From an uncultured Eubacteriales bacterium (GTDB lineage Bacteria; Bacillota; Clostridia; Oscillospirales; CAG-272): a DNA stretch of 64,000 bases. The notes beneath the pieces were generated by a model. The model had not been told where the DNA came from and did not search any database. It saw only the letters and a list, made by a program, of their open reading frames with translations. Each line of letters begins with the position of its first letter. Positions within the stretch are counted from its first letter, which is position 1. The stretch lies in assembly GCA_934434925.1 (NCBI GenBank), contig CAKSAC010000004.1:82559-146558 (forward strand). Direction: 5' to 3'. Both the position numbers and the translations under genes were made by a program. Positions 33,784 to 41,426 of this stretch are shown here, in pieces.

Positions 33784-34533
33784 ATGAATCTTGACAGAAT
33801 TATCGCGGTCAGAAACAATAAAACCGTCTACCGCGACGGCGACCTCTGCATGAAGGTGTTTGACGCGTCGTATTCCAAAGCCGACGTGCTGAATGAAGCG
33901 TTGAACCAGGCGAGAGTCGAAGAAACAGACCTGCACGTTCCGAAAATTCACGAAGTGACAATCATCGACGGGAAATGGACGATCGTGACCGATTATATCA
34001 AAGGAAAAACGCTTGCGCAACTGATGCAGGAGAACCCGGAAAAGAAAAACGAATACCTGGAACTCTTCGTTGATCTGCAAATGGAAGTGCAATCAAAGAC
34101 CTGCCCCCTGCTCACAAAACTGAAAGACAAGATGAACCGGAAAATCTCACAGACGGATTTTGACGCGACTACGCGCTATGAGTTGCACACCCGTCTTGAC
34201 GGCATGCCGAAACACACAAAACTCTGCCACGGCGATTTCTCCCCCCAAAACATCATCATCCGGGAAGACGGAACGCCTTTTATTCTCGACTGGGCGCATG
34301 CAACACAGGGAAACGCCTCCGCCGATGTGGCAAGGACCTATCTGCTCTTCTGGCTGGACGGAGACATTGACGGGGCGGAAAAATACCTCGACCTGTTCTG
34401 CGCGAAAAGCCATACCGAGAAGCAGTACGTTCAGAAATGGATGCCGATTGTCGCGGCTTCCCAAACGGTCAAGGGCAATGAAAAAGAACGCGAATTTCTC
34501 CATTCATGGGTAGATGTCGTTGATTACGAATAA
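33784..34533 (+). CDS. APH-fold phosphotransferase (putative kinase of the hydrogenase operon)
   Basis: A 249-residue aminoglycoside-phosphotransferase/choline-kinase-fold protein. An N-lobe Lys (K24 in LCMKVFD) and hinge-like TIVTDYIKGKTLAQLM precede the catalytic HGDFSPQN (149-156; Asp151, Asn156) and the metal-binding Asp169 in ILDWAHATQGN. It lies 11 nt behind adhE and 11 nt ahead of the ferredoxin-like genes, so an antibiotic-resistance role is unlikely. With the SpoIIE-type phosphatase in the same operon it may phosphorylate a protein or small molecule in H2/redox control. The substrate is unknown. Confidence 0.82.
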   Translation: MNLDRIIAVRNNKTVYRDGDLCMKVFDASYSKADVLNEALNQARVEETDLHVPKIHEVTIIDGKWTIVTDYIKGKTLAQLMQENPEKKNEYLELFVDLQMEVQSKTCPLLTKLKDKMNRKISQTDFDATTRYELHTRLDGMPKHTKLCHGDFSPQNIIIREDGTPFILDWAHATQGNASADVARTYLLFWLDGDIDGAEKYLDLFCAKSHTEKQYVQKWMPIVAASQTVKGNEKEREFLHSWVDVVDYE

Positions 34534-34544
34534 AGGAGTATGAA

Positions 34545-34790
34545 ATGAAAGTAACGGTTTGTATCGGTTCTTCCTGCCATATTAAAGGGTCGCGGCAGGT
34601 TGTGGAAGGGTTGCAGTATTACATCAACGAAGCGGGTCTTGGAGACAAAGTGGAACTCGGCGGAACCTTCTGTATGGGCAAATGTCAGCTCGGAGTCTGC
34701 GTGAATGTGGATGAAAAATTGTTTTCGGTCACGCCGGAAACCGTCAAAGAGTTTTTTGATAAAGAGATCAAAGCGAAGATACAGAAATGA
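34545..34790 (+). CDS. Thioredoxin-like [2Fe-2S] ferredoxin, NuoE-like
   Basis: An 81-residue protein with the NuoE C-terminal fold. The four cluster ligands are C6, C11 (CIGSSCHIKGS), C43 and C47 (CMGKC), an exact C-x4-C...C-x3-C pattern; Cys52 is extra. Such domains pass single electrons in NADH-linked hydrogenases. It overlaps the next, related gene by 4 bp and probably serves the HydS/HydA proteins encoded downstream. RBS AAAGGAG precedes the ATG. Confidence 0.88.
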   Translation: MKVTVCIGSSCHIKGSRQVVEGLQYYINEAGLGDKVELGGTFCMGKCQLGVCVNVDEKLFSVTPETVKEFFDKEIKAKIQK

Positions 34791-35071
34791 TATTCGTTGA
34801 AGTGTGCGTCGGCAGTTCCTGCCACCTGAAAGGAGCTCCCCGGATTGTGGAGTTGCTCCGGGAGAAAATCGAAAAAGAAAATTTGGACGGCGAAATTGTG
34901 CTGACCGGGGCTTTTTGCCGCGGTCGATGCAATCGCATCGGCGTGACCGTCTCGGTGGACGATGAAGTGTATACGGGTGTCACGCCCGAAGGGTTCGGCG
35001 ATTTTTGGGAAAAAACGGTGTTGCCCGCCATGGAGAAAGCAAAGGAGAAGGAAACGTGTCGGAATGTTTAA
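34787..35071 (+). CDS. Second thioredoxin-like [2Fe-2S] ferredoxin
   Basis: A 94-residue paralogue of the preceding protein, with C7, C12 (CVGSSCHLKGAPR), C44 and C48 (CRGRC) as likely cluster ligands. The two probably arose by tandem duplication. The start overlaps the upstream gene by 4 bp and the end overlaps hydS by 16 nt, showing tight coupling. The C-terminus is Lys/Glu-rich (MEKAKEKETC). Partner proteins are inferred from position only. Confidence 0.87.
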   Translation: MIFVEVCVGSSCHLKGAPRIVELLREKIEKENLDGEIVLTGAFCRGRCNRIGVTVSVDDEVYTGVTPEGFGDFWEKTVLPAMEKAKEKETCRNV

Positions 35072-36732
35072 CGCTGAAAAAATCGAACTGCAAAAACTGC
35101 TATAAATGCATAAGACATTGCCCGGTGAAATCGATTCGGTTCTCCGGGAACCAAGCGCATATCATCGGAAACGAATGTATCCTTTGCGGCCATTGCTTTG
35201 TGGTTTGTCCGCAAAACGCCAAGCAGATCGTGGACGAGACCGAAAAGGTGAAGGTCCTGATCCAGTCCGGCGCGCCCGTCTATGCAAGCGTTGCCCCCTC
35301 TTTTATTGCCAACTACCCCGGCGTGGGTATCGGCGGCATGAAGAAGGCTCTTCAGAAACTCGGGTTTGCGAATGCGGAAGAAACCGCGCTGGGCGCAACG
35401 ATCGTCAAAAAGGAGTATGAACGGATCCTTTCCGAAAAAACAAGGGATATTGTCATTTCTTCCTGCTGTCATTCGATCAATCTGCTGATTCAGAAATATT
35501 TTCCCTCCCTTCTCCCCTGCCTTGCCGATGTCATGTCTCCCATGCAGGCACACTGCGCCGAAATCAAAAAGAAACACGCGGGAGCAAAAACCGTTTTCAT
35601 CGGGCCGTGCGTTTCCAAAAAAGACGAGGCCCAGCATTACGAAGGGATTGTGGACGCGGTTCTGACCTTTGAAGAACTGACCGAATGGATGAAGGCGGAA
35701 CATATTGTTTTGGAGCCGGATATGGACGCAACCGAAAAGAGCCTCGCCCGCTTCTTCCCGACGACCGGCGGGATTTTGAAGACCATGGAACAGAACGCGC
35801 CGGGTTATACGTATCTGGCCATTGACGGCGTTGAAAGCTGCATGGCCGCGCTGAAAGAAGCGGAACGCGGGAATATACACAAATGTTTTATTGAAATGTC
35901 CGCCTGTGTCGGCGGTTGCGTCGGCGGCCCCGTCATGGAAAAATATCATCGCTCGCCGGTAGGCGATTATCAATCCGTCGCAAATTACGCCGGAAAGAAA
36001 GATTTTGACATTGCACAGCCGGACCCGCTTGAAATCAGAAAACACTTTGAGCCGATCGAACGGAGAAACCGGATGCCGTCCGAAGAAGAAATCAGGGAAA
36101 TCCTCGGGAAAATGGGGAAAAACCGACCGGAAGACGAATTGAACTGCGGCTCCTGCGGCTACAATACCTGCCGGGAAAAAGCCATCGCAATATACCACGG
36201 CAAAGCCGAGATTTCCATGTGTCTGCCGTATCTGAAAGAAAAAGCCGAGAGCTTTTCCGACTGTATCGTGTCCAATACGCCGAACGGGCTGATCGTTGTC
36301 AATGACGCGCTGGAAGTACAGCAAATCAATCCGGCGGCGCTCAGAATCCTGAATATCCGGCAGGCCTCGGACGTTCTCGGCGATCAGGTGGTGCGCATTC
36401 TCGACCCCAAGCCTTTTGCGGAGGTCTTAGAAAGCAAAAGAAGCATCCGCGACCACAGAACCTACCTTGCGGAATACAATCGGTATGTGGAAGAGACCGT
36501 AATCTATGACGCAACCTATCACATGCTCCTTTGCATTATGCGCGACGTCACCGAAGAGGAGACCGAGCGGGAAAAACGCATGAAACAGCACAACCAGACC
36601 GTGGAGACCGCCGACAAAGTGGTCGATAAGCAAATGCGTATCGTGCAGGAGATCGCTTCCCTGCTCGGAGAGACCGCCGCAGAAACCAAGATCGCCTTAA
36701 CCAAACTGAAGGAGAGTTTTTCCGATGAATGA
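35056..36732 (+). CDS. hydS: PAS-containing sensory-type [FeFe]-hydrogenase (HydS-like, group C)
   Basis: A 558-residue multidomain iron-sulfur protein. Two [4Fe-4S] motifs are at C12/15/18/22 and C41/44/47/51. The H-cluster motifs are altered: SSCCHS (135-140) in place of TSCCPxW, GPCVSKKDE with C185, and ACVGGCVGGP with C284 and C288; all four expected H-cluster Cys remain. A four-Cys FeS domain (C364, C367, C372, C389) and a PAS domain (about 398-500) follow, then a charged helical tail. This is the layout of group C hydrogenases thought to sense H2. No kinase domain is fused. GTG 35056 has AAAGGAGAAGG upstream. It overlaps the phosphatase gene by 8 nt. Confidence 0.9.
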   Translation: MSECLTLKKSNCKNCYKCIRHCPVKSIRFSGNQAHIIGNECILCGHCFVVCPQNAKQIVDETEKVKVLIQSGAPVYASVAPSFIANYPGVGIGGMKKALQKLGFANAEETALGATIVKKEYERILSEKTRDIVISSCCHSINLLIQKYFPSLLPCLADVMSPMQAHCAEIKKKHAGAKTVFIGPCVSKKDEAQHYEGIVDAVLTFEELTEWMKAEHIVLEPDMDATEKSLARFFPTTGGILKTMEQNAPGYTYLAIDGVESCMAALKEAERGNIHKCFIEMSACVGGCVGGPVMEKYHRSPVGDYQSVANYAGKKDFDIAQPDPLEIRKHFEPIERRNRMPSEEEIREILGKMGKNRPEDELNCGSCGYNTCREKAIAIYHGKAEISMCLPYLKEKAESFSDCIVSNTPNGLIVVNDALEVQQINPAALRILNIRQASDVLGDQVVRILDPKPFAEVLESKRSIRDHRTYLAEYNRYVEETVIYDATYHMLLCIMRDVTEEETEREKRMKQHNQTVETADKVVDKQMRIVQEIASLLGETAAETKIALTKLKESFSDE

Positions 36733-37897
36733 CCTTTGCGCCGATATCGGGTACAAAAGCATCAACCATGCCGGCGAACAGCTTTGCGGCGATCATGTGG
36801 ACGTTGTGGAGCAGGAGGACGGGTCTTCGGTCGTTGTGCTGGCAGATGGTCTCGGGAGCGGGGTCAAAGCAAGCATCCTGTCAACCCTGACGAGCAAGAT
36901 TATCTCTACGATGATTGCCGAGGGGCTTTCCTTGTCCGATTGCGTCGAGACCATCGCGCAGACTTTACCGATCTGCTCTGTGCGCGGGGTCGCCTATTCT
37001 ACCTTCACCATCATGCGTCTGGTTGAAAATCGGGAAATGGAGTTGATCCAGTACGATAATCCTCTGACCATCCTGCTCCGCAACGGGCAGAACTGCACTT
37101 ACCCGAAAACCGAGATGAACATTGAAGGGAAAAAAATCTATCACTCGCTGATCAGATTGCAGGAAGGCGACACCTTTATCGCCATGAGCGACGGCTGTCC
37201 GCATGCGGGGATCGGGCTTGCTTATAATTTCGGTTGGAAACGCGAAGACATTATCGATTTCATGGTGGCGACGACAGCGGGCGGGTACGCCGCAAAAACC
37301 CTGGCAACCATTTTGCTTGAAGAAGTGGATAAATTATACGGTCATCAGCCGGGGGATGATGCCACCGCCTGCGTCATAAAAATCCGTAAGCGCGTACCGA
37401 TGAACATACTCTTCGGCCCTCCCCGGGACAGGGATGACTGCAACCGCATGATGTCGCTCTTCTTTTCAAAAGAAGGGAAACATATCGTCTGCGGCGGAAC
37501 GACTGCGTCGATTGCCGCAAAATACCTCGGCAAAAAAGTCGAGGCTGACATTTGTTTTGCCCGTTCGGACATTCCGCCGATTGCAAAGATCGAAGGGGTG
37601 GACCTCGTCACGGAAGGGGTCATTACCGTCAACCGGGTGGTGGAATACGCGCATGACGCACTCGGGGAAAACAAACTCTATGAAAAGTGGAGTTTCGGCC
37701 ATGACGGAGCGTCCCTCATTTGCAGAATGCTGTTTGAAGAGGCGACAGATATCAATTTTTACGTCGGGCGCGCAGTCAATCCCGCCCATCAGAACCCGGA
37801 GCTGCCCATCAATTTCAATATCAAGATGAACCTGGTGGAAGAGCTTTCCGGATGCCTGCGGCAGATGGGAAAACGTATCAAAGTCAGTTACTTCTGA
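36725..37897 (+). CDS. SpoIIE/PP2C-family phosphatase with extra C-terminal domain
   Basis: A 390-residue protein. Residues 1-222 form a SpoIIE-like PP2C serine/threonine phosphatase with metal-binding acids in VLADGLGSGVKA (D41), AMSDGCPHAG (D156) and GDDATACVI (D211, D212). Residues 225-390 form a further domain I do not recognise, with HIVCGGTTASIAAKYLGKK and YVGRAVNPAHQNPELPIN. Its start lies within hydS, so the H2-sensor-like protein and phosphatase are probably made together. It likely turns the HydS signal into protein dephosphorylation; the target is unknown. Confidence 0.88.
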   Translation: MNDLCADIGYKSINHAGEQLCGDHVDVVEQEDGSSVVVLADGLGSGVKASILSTLTSKIISTMIAEGLSLSDCVETIAQTLPICSVRGVAYSTFTIMRLVENREMELIQYDNPLTILLRNGQNCTYPKTEMNIEGKKIYHSLIRLQEGDTFIAMSDGCPHAGIGLAYNFGWKREDIIDFMVATTAGGYAAKTLATILLEEVDKLYGHQPGDDATACVIKIRKRVPMNILFGPPRDRDDCNRMMSLFFSKEGKHIVCGGTTASIAAKYLGKKVEADICFARSDIPPIAKIEGVDLVTEGVITVNRVVEYAHDALGENKLYEKWSFGHDGASLICRMLFEEATDINFYVGRAVNPAHQNPELPINFNIKMNLVEELSGCLRQMGKRIKVSYF

Positions 37898-37909
37898 AAG
37901 GAGTCTCCC

Positions 37910-39331
37910 GTGAGAAAATTCGATACGAAAGTGCAACATCTGAAATATAAGGTTTTGCGCGAAGTGGCAAGACAGGCGTGGGACGATACTTTGCAGGACA
38001 ATCTGCTCGACATACCCAAGATTATCGTTCCCGGGAAGGTCCCCACCATGCGTTGCTGTGTGTACAAAGAACGCGCCATCCTTGCCGAGCGGGTGAAACT
38101 CGCCATGGGGGGGAACAAACAGAACCCGAATGTCATTGAAGTGATTGACATTGCCTGCGATGAATGCCCCATGGGCGGATATGAAGTGACAAACGCCTGC
38201 CGGGGATGTCTCGCCCATCGTTGTGAAGACGCATGCAAATTCGGCGCGATTACCTTTGATGAAAATCACGTTGCGCATATCGACAAGAGCAAATGCCGGG
38301 AATGCGGTGCCTGCTCCGGCGTATGCCCTTACAGCGCCATTCACAACTACAAACGCCCCTGCGAAACCGCCTGCAAAGTCAAGGCGATCACCATGGGGGA
38401 AGACAAGCAGGCGTGCATCGATAACAGCAAGTGCATTTCCTGCGGCGCTTGCGTATATGCCTGCCCCTTCGGCGCTATTAACGACAAGTCCTATATTCTG
38501 AATGTCATTGATATGCTGAAAGGAAGTCACGGCAATCAGCATTATAAAATTTATGCCATCGTGGCTCCGTCGATTTCCAGCCAGTTCACTTACGCAAAAC
38601 TCGGCCAGGTCATCACCGGACTGCGCAAGCTCGGCTTCCACACGGTCATTGAAGCGGCGCTCGGCGCCGATATGGTGGCGCAGGCCGAGGCGGCGGAACT
38701 CGCCGAAAAGGGTTTTCTCACCAGCTCGTGCTGCCCGGCGTTTGTCGATTACATTCAAAAGAATTTCCCGCAATTTTTACCCTATGTCTCGCATAATCTC
38801 TCTCCCATGGCGACTATCGCAAAATACGTGAAAGAACATGAAAAGAACTGTAAAACCGTCTTTATCGGCCCCTGTACCGCCAAAAAAGCCGAAGTGCAGA
38901 AAGAGCGCGTCCGTCCTTATGTTGACGCTGTCCTGACCTTTGAAGAATTGCAGGCGCTGTTTGACAGCCGGGAAATCGATATCACGTCGCTCAACGAGGA
39001 TGTTCTGGACAACGCCTCGTATTTCGGCAGAATCTTTGCGCGCTCCGGCGGTCTTTCGGATGCCGTTGCCGAAGCGATAAAAGAGCAAGACCTTTCTTTT
39101 GTTCTCTCCCCCTGCGTCTGTGACGGCATTGAACAATGCAAGGTGGCGCTTTTGCAAAAGAAGGCGGGAAAACTGCAGGCGAACTTTATAGAAGGCATGG
39201 CCTGCGTCGGCGGCTGTATCGGCGGCGCGGGGTGCCTCACGCATGGTGAAAAAAACAAGGCGGAAGTGGATAAATACGGAAAAGAGGCGCTGGAAAAAAC
39301 CATACGGGATGCCATTGCTGTATTGAAATAA
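37910..39331 (+). CDS. [FeFe]-hydrogenase, group B-like
   Basis: A 473-residue monomeric-type hydrogenase. The N-terminal 200 residues are Cys-rich: C49/C50, C83/C86, C97/C100/C105/C109, then ferredoxin motifs CRECGACSGVCP (129-140) and CISCGACVYACP (175-186). The H-cluster motifs are TSSCCPAF (271-278; C275), GPCTAKKAE (C322) and EGMACVGGCIGGAG (C432, C436); TSCCPA is characteristic of group B. It should reduce protons with reduced ferredoxin. GTG 37910 follows AAAGGAG. HydE/F/G maturases are not in the window. Last gene of the operon. Confidence 0.92.
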   Translation: MRKFDTKVQHLKYKVLREVARQAWDDTLQDNLLDIPKIIVPGKVPTMRCCVYKERAILAERVKLAMGGNKQNPNVIEVIDIACDECPMGGYEVTNACRGCLAHRCEDACKFGAITFDENHVAHIDKSKCRECGACSGVCPYSAIHNYKRPCETACKVKAITMGEDKQACIDNSKCISCGACVYACPFGAINDKSYILNVIDMLKGSHGNQHYKIYAIVAPSISSQFTYAKLGQVITGLRKLGFHTVIEAALGADMVAQAEAAELAEKGFLTSSCCPAFVDYIQKNFPQFLPYVSHNLSPMATIAKYVKEHEKNCKTVFIGPCTAKKAEVQKERVRPYVDAVLTFEELQALFDSREIDITSLNEDVLDNASYFGRIFARSGGLSDAVAEAIKEQDLSFVLSPCVCDGIEQCKVALLQKKAGKLQANFIEGMACVGGCIGGAGCLTHGEKNKAEVDKYGKEALEKTIRDAIAVLK

Positions 39332-39342
39332 CGCTCCCGAAA

Positions 39343-39450
39343 ACATGCCGTTTTCCGAAAGTATGCCGTTTCCCGAAGGTATGCCGTTTCCCGAAAGTAT
39401 GCCGTTCCCCGAAGGTATGCCGTTTCCTGAAAGTATGCCGTTTCCTGCCG
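39343..39450. repeat. 18-nt tandem repeat, six copies
   Basis: Six 18-nt units run from 39343 to 39450 around GTATGCCGTTTCCCGAAA, alternating AAG/AAA ends in neighbouring units. It begins 11 nt after the hydrogenase stop codon. The units are open in a plus frame but lack an RBS. Confidence 0.88.
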
Positions 39451-39490
39451 TCCGGCGACGCGGGAGCAGCCTGTTCTTTCATCACAAAAG

Positions 39491-39520
39491 CACGGAGTCT
39501 GTACAGATTCCGTGTTTTTA
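39491..39520 (+). terminator. Terminator of the rex-adhE-hyd operon
   Basis: 11-bp hairpin CACGGAGTCTG/CAGATTCCGTG (39491-39514) with a 2-nt loop then TTTTTATTTTTT. It is the first strong terminator after rex. Confidence 0.85.
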
Positions 39521-39719
39521 TTTTTTGCAGCGTCGTCTCTTTTTCAAACCGCCGTCGGAGACGTTTTTTTGTCGGAAAAGGACGGAAAATCATAGACTGA
39601 AAATGACCGGTTTTTTGGCGGAGAGTGACTGAAACCGGCCTTCCCCGTCCAAAATAAGTAAAAGGCTATCCGGGATTAAAACTTATACGCTGAAAGGAAA
39701 TCCGTTTCGGAAAACGAAC

Positions 39720-40139
39720 ATGAATGTGAAACGCGGAGACATTTATTATGCCGACCTCAGCCCCGTCGTCGGCAGTGAACAAGGCGGGTTGCGCCCCGTC
39801 CTCATCATCCAGAACGATATCGGCAACCGGTACAGTCCGACCGTGATTGCCGCGGCCATCACCAGCCGGATGGGAAAAAACAAATTACCGACGCATATCG
39901 AAGTCTACGCCGGAAAGGTCGGCCTTTCGCGCGACTCGGTCATCCTGCTTGAACAGATCCGGACGCTGGATAAACGCCGCCTCCGGGAAAAAATGGGGCA
40001 TCTTGACGAAGAAGTCATGACCCGCGTCAACAGCGCCATCTCTGTCAGTTTCGGACTTACGATGCCGGCCGTTGCCGCAGATACATCTCCAAAACCTTTC
40101 GGAGCCGAGGCACCGGACGGACTCACCGAAGTTTTTTAA
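39720..40139 (+). CDS. MazF/PemK-family endoribonuclease toxin (EndoA-like), no visible antitoxin
   Basis: A 139-residue MazF-fold mRNA interferase close to B. subtilis EndoA. The motifs are VKRGDIYYADLSPVVGSEQGGLRPVLIIQND, IAAAITSR, PTHIEV and SVILLEQIRTLDKRRL. A 20-residue C-terminal extension follows the usual end. No MazE-like antitoxin or alr gene lies upstream; 39532-39719 has no plausible small gene with an RBS. So the antitoxin is elsewhere, too divergent to see, or absent. Confidence 0.9.
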   Translation: MNVKRGDIYYADLSPVVGSEQGGLRPVLIIQNDIGNRYSPTVIAAAITSRMGKNKLPTHIEVYAGKVGLSRDSVILLEQIRTLDKRRLREKMGHLDEEVMTRVNSAISVSFGLTMPAVAADTSPKPFGAEAPDGLTEVF

Positions 40140-40167
40140 AAAAATCGTCTCTTTCCGACACAATATC

Positions 40168-40196
40168 TTGATTTTGAGAAGATTCTGTGCTACAAT
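40168..40196 (+). promoter_or_regulatory. fba promoter
   Basis: TTGATT (40168-40173), 17-nt spacer and TACAAT (40191-40196), 39 nt before the start codon. Confidence 0.75.
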
Positions 40197-40235
40197 AAGC
40201 AGGAACGAAATTCTGAAAATCAAGGAGAATGAAAA

Positions 40236-41165
40236 ATGGCACTGGTAACCACTACCGAAATGTTCAAAAAGGCCTACGCGGGCGGATACGCCATCGGAGC
40301 CTTCAACATCAACAATATGGAGATCATCCAGGCGATCACCGAAGCGGCAGAGGAAGAAAAATCCCCTGTGATTCTGCAGGTTTCCGCCGGAGCGCGCAAG
40401 TATGCAAAGCATACCTACCTTATGGCGCTCGCCAAGGCCGCAATCGAAGATACCGGAATCGATCTTGCCCTTCACCTCGACCACGGCGACAGTTTTGAAC
40501 TCTGTAAATCCTGCATTGACGGCGGTTTTACCTCGGTGATGATCGACGGGTCAAAATACGGTTTTGAAGAGAATATCGCCCTGACCCGCAAAGTCGTTGA
40601 ATACGCCCACGAACGCGGCGTTGTCGTAGAAGCCGAACTCGGGAAACTGGCCGGCGTGGAAGACGATGTCAATGTCTCTGATGAAGACGCAATGTACACA
40701 AACCCGGACGAAGTCGAAGAGTTTGTTTCCAAAACCGGCGTTGACTCGCTGGCCATCGCCATCGGCACCAGTCACGGCGCTTACAAATTCAAAGGCGAAC
40801 CCCGCCTGCGCTTTGATATTCTGGAAGAAGTCGGCCGTCGTCTGCCCGGATTCCCGATTGTTCTGCACGGCGCTTCCTCGGTTATTCCCGCGCTGGTCGA
40901 AGAAATCAATGCCTGCGGCGGCGCTATGGACGGTGCCCGCGGTGTGCCGGAAGAAATGCTCCGCCAGGCGGCCAGACTTGCCGTCTGCAAAATCAATATC
41001 GACTCGGATATCCGCCTTGCCATGACGGCCGGTATCCGCCGGGTGCTGACTCAGGACCCCTCCGCCTTCGATCCCCGCAAATACCTTTCGGTCGGACGCG
41101 ACGAAGTCAAAAAAATGGTCAAACACAAGATTCATGCGGTTCTCGGCTCTGCCGGTACCCTGTGA
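40236..41165 (+). CDS. fba: Class II fructose-bisphosphate aldolase
   Basis: A 309-residue zinc-dependent aldolase of glycolysis/gluconeogenesis. The family signature includes GAFNINNMEIIQAI, the zinc-binding HLDHGD, EAELGKLAGVED, GTSHGAYKF and VLHGASS, ending with KINIDSDIRLAMTAGIRR. Length is typical of the Firmicute FbaA form. It is monocistronic, with its own promoter and a strong terminator. Confidence 0.97.
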   Translation: MALVTTTEMFKKAYAGGYAIGAFNINNMEIIQAITEAAEEEKSPVILQVSAGARKYAKHTYLMALAKAAIEDTGIDLALHLDHGDSFELCKSCIDGGFTSVMIDGSKYGFEENIALTRKVVEYAHERGVVVEAELGKLAGVEDDVNVSDEDAMYTNPDEVEEFVSKTGVDSLAIAIGTSHGAYKFKGEPRLRFDILEEVGRRLPGFPIVLHGASSVIPALVEEINACGGAMDGARGVPEEMLRQAARLAVCKINIDSDIRLAMTAGIRRVLTQDPSAFDPRKYLSVGRDEVKKMVKHKIHAVLGSAGTL

Positions 41166-41182
41166 AATCCGCCTGAACGCTC

Positions 41183-41210
41183 GGCCGCTCTTTCGGGAGC
41201 GGCCTTTTTT
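41183..41210 (+). terminator. fba terminator
   Basis: Hairpin GGCCGCTC/GAGCGGCC (41183-41204) with a 6-nt loop followed by six T. Confidence 0.9.
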
Positions 41211-41216
41211 ATTCCG

Positions 41217-41309
41217 CCGGTGGTTTTTTCCCGATGTGTTTGCTTTTTGCCGGTGGTTTTTCAGATGTGTTTGCTTTTTGCCGGTGGTTTTTCAGATGTG
41301 TTTGCTTTT
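41217..41309. repeat. 31-33-nt tandem repeat, three copies
   Basis: Units start at 41217, 41250 and 41281 with CCGGTGGTTTTT and continue to GATGTGTTTGCTTTT; a shorter degenerate unit follows. It lies right after the fba terminator. Confidence 0.85.
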
Positions 41310-41426
41310 CTCCGGCGGTTTTTCTTTTTCCGGATATTTTTCCTTTTCGCCGGTTGCGGGTCTAAAAAGCGCCCACTCTTTCATAGATATATACAACATG
41401 AACAAGAAAAAAGAAAGAGGTGTCAT

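Noticed and set aside
39343..39450. CRISPR array
   Set aside because: Units are contiguous 18-mers without spacers, and no cas genes are present; the same holds for 58337-58426.
39345..39632. Small protein with PFPESM-type six-residue repeats after the hydrogenase
   Set aside because: The repeats simply translate an 18-nt tandem DNA repeat; there is no RBS and a strong terminator lies inside the frame.
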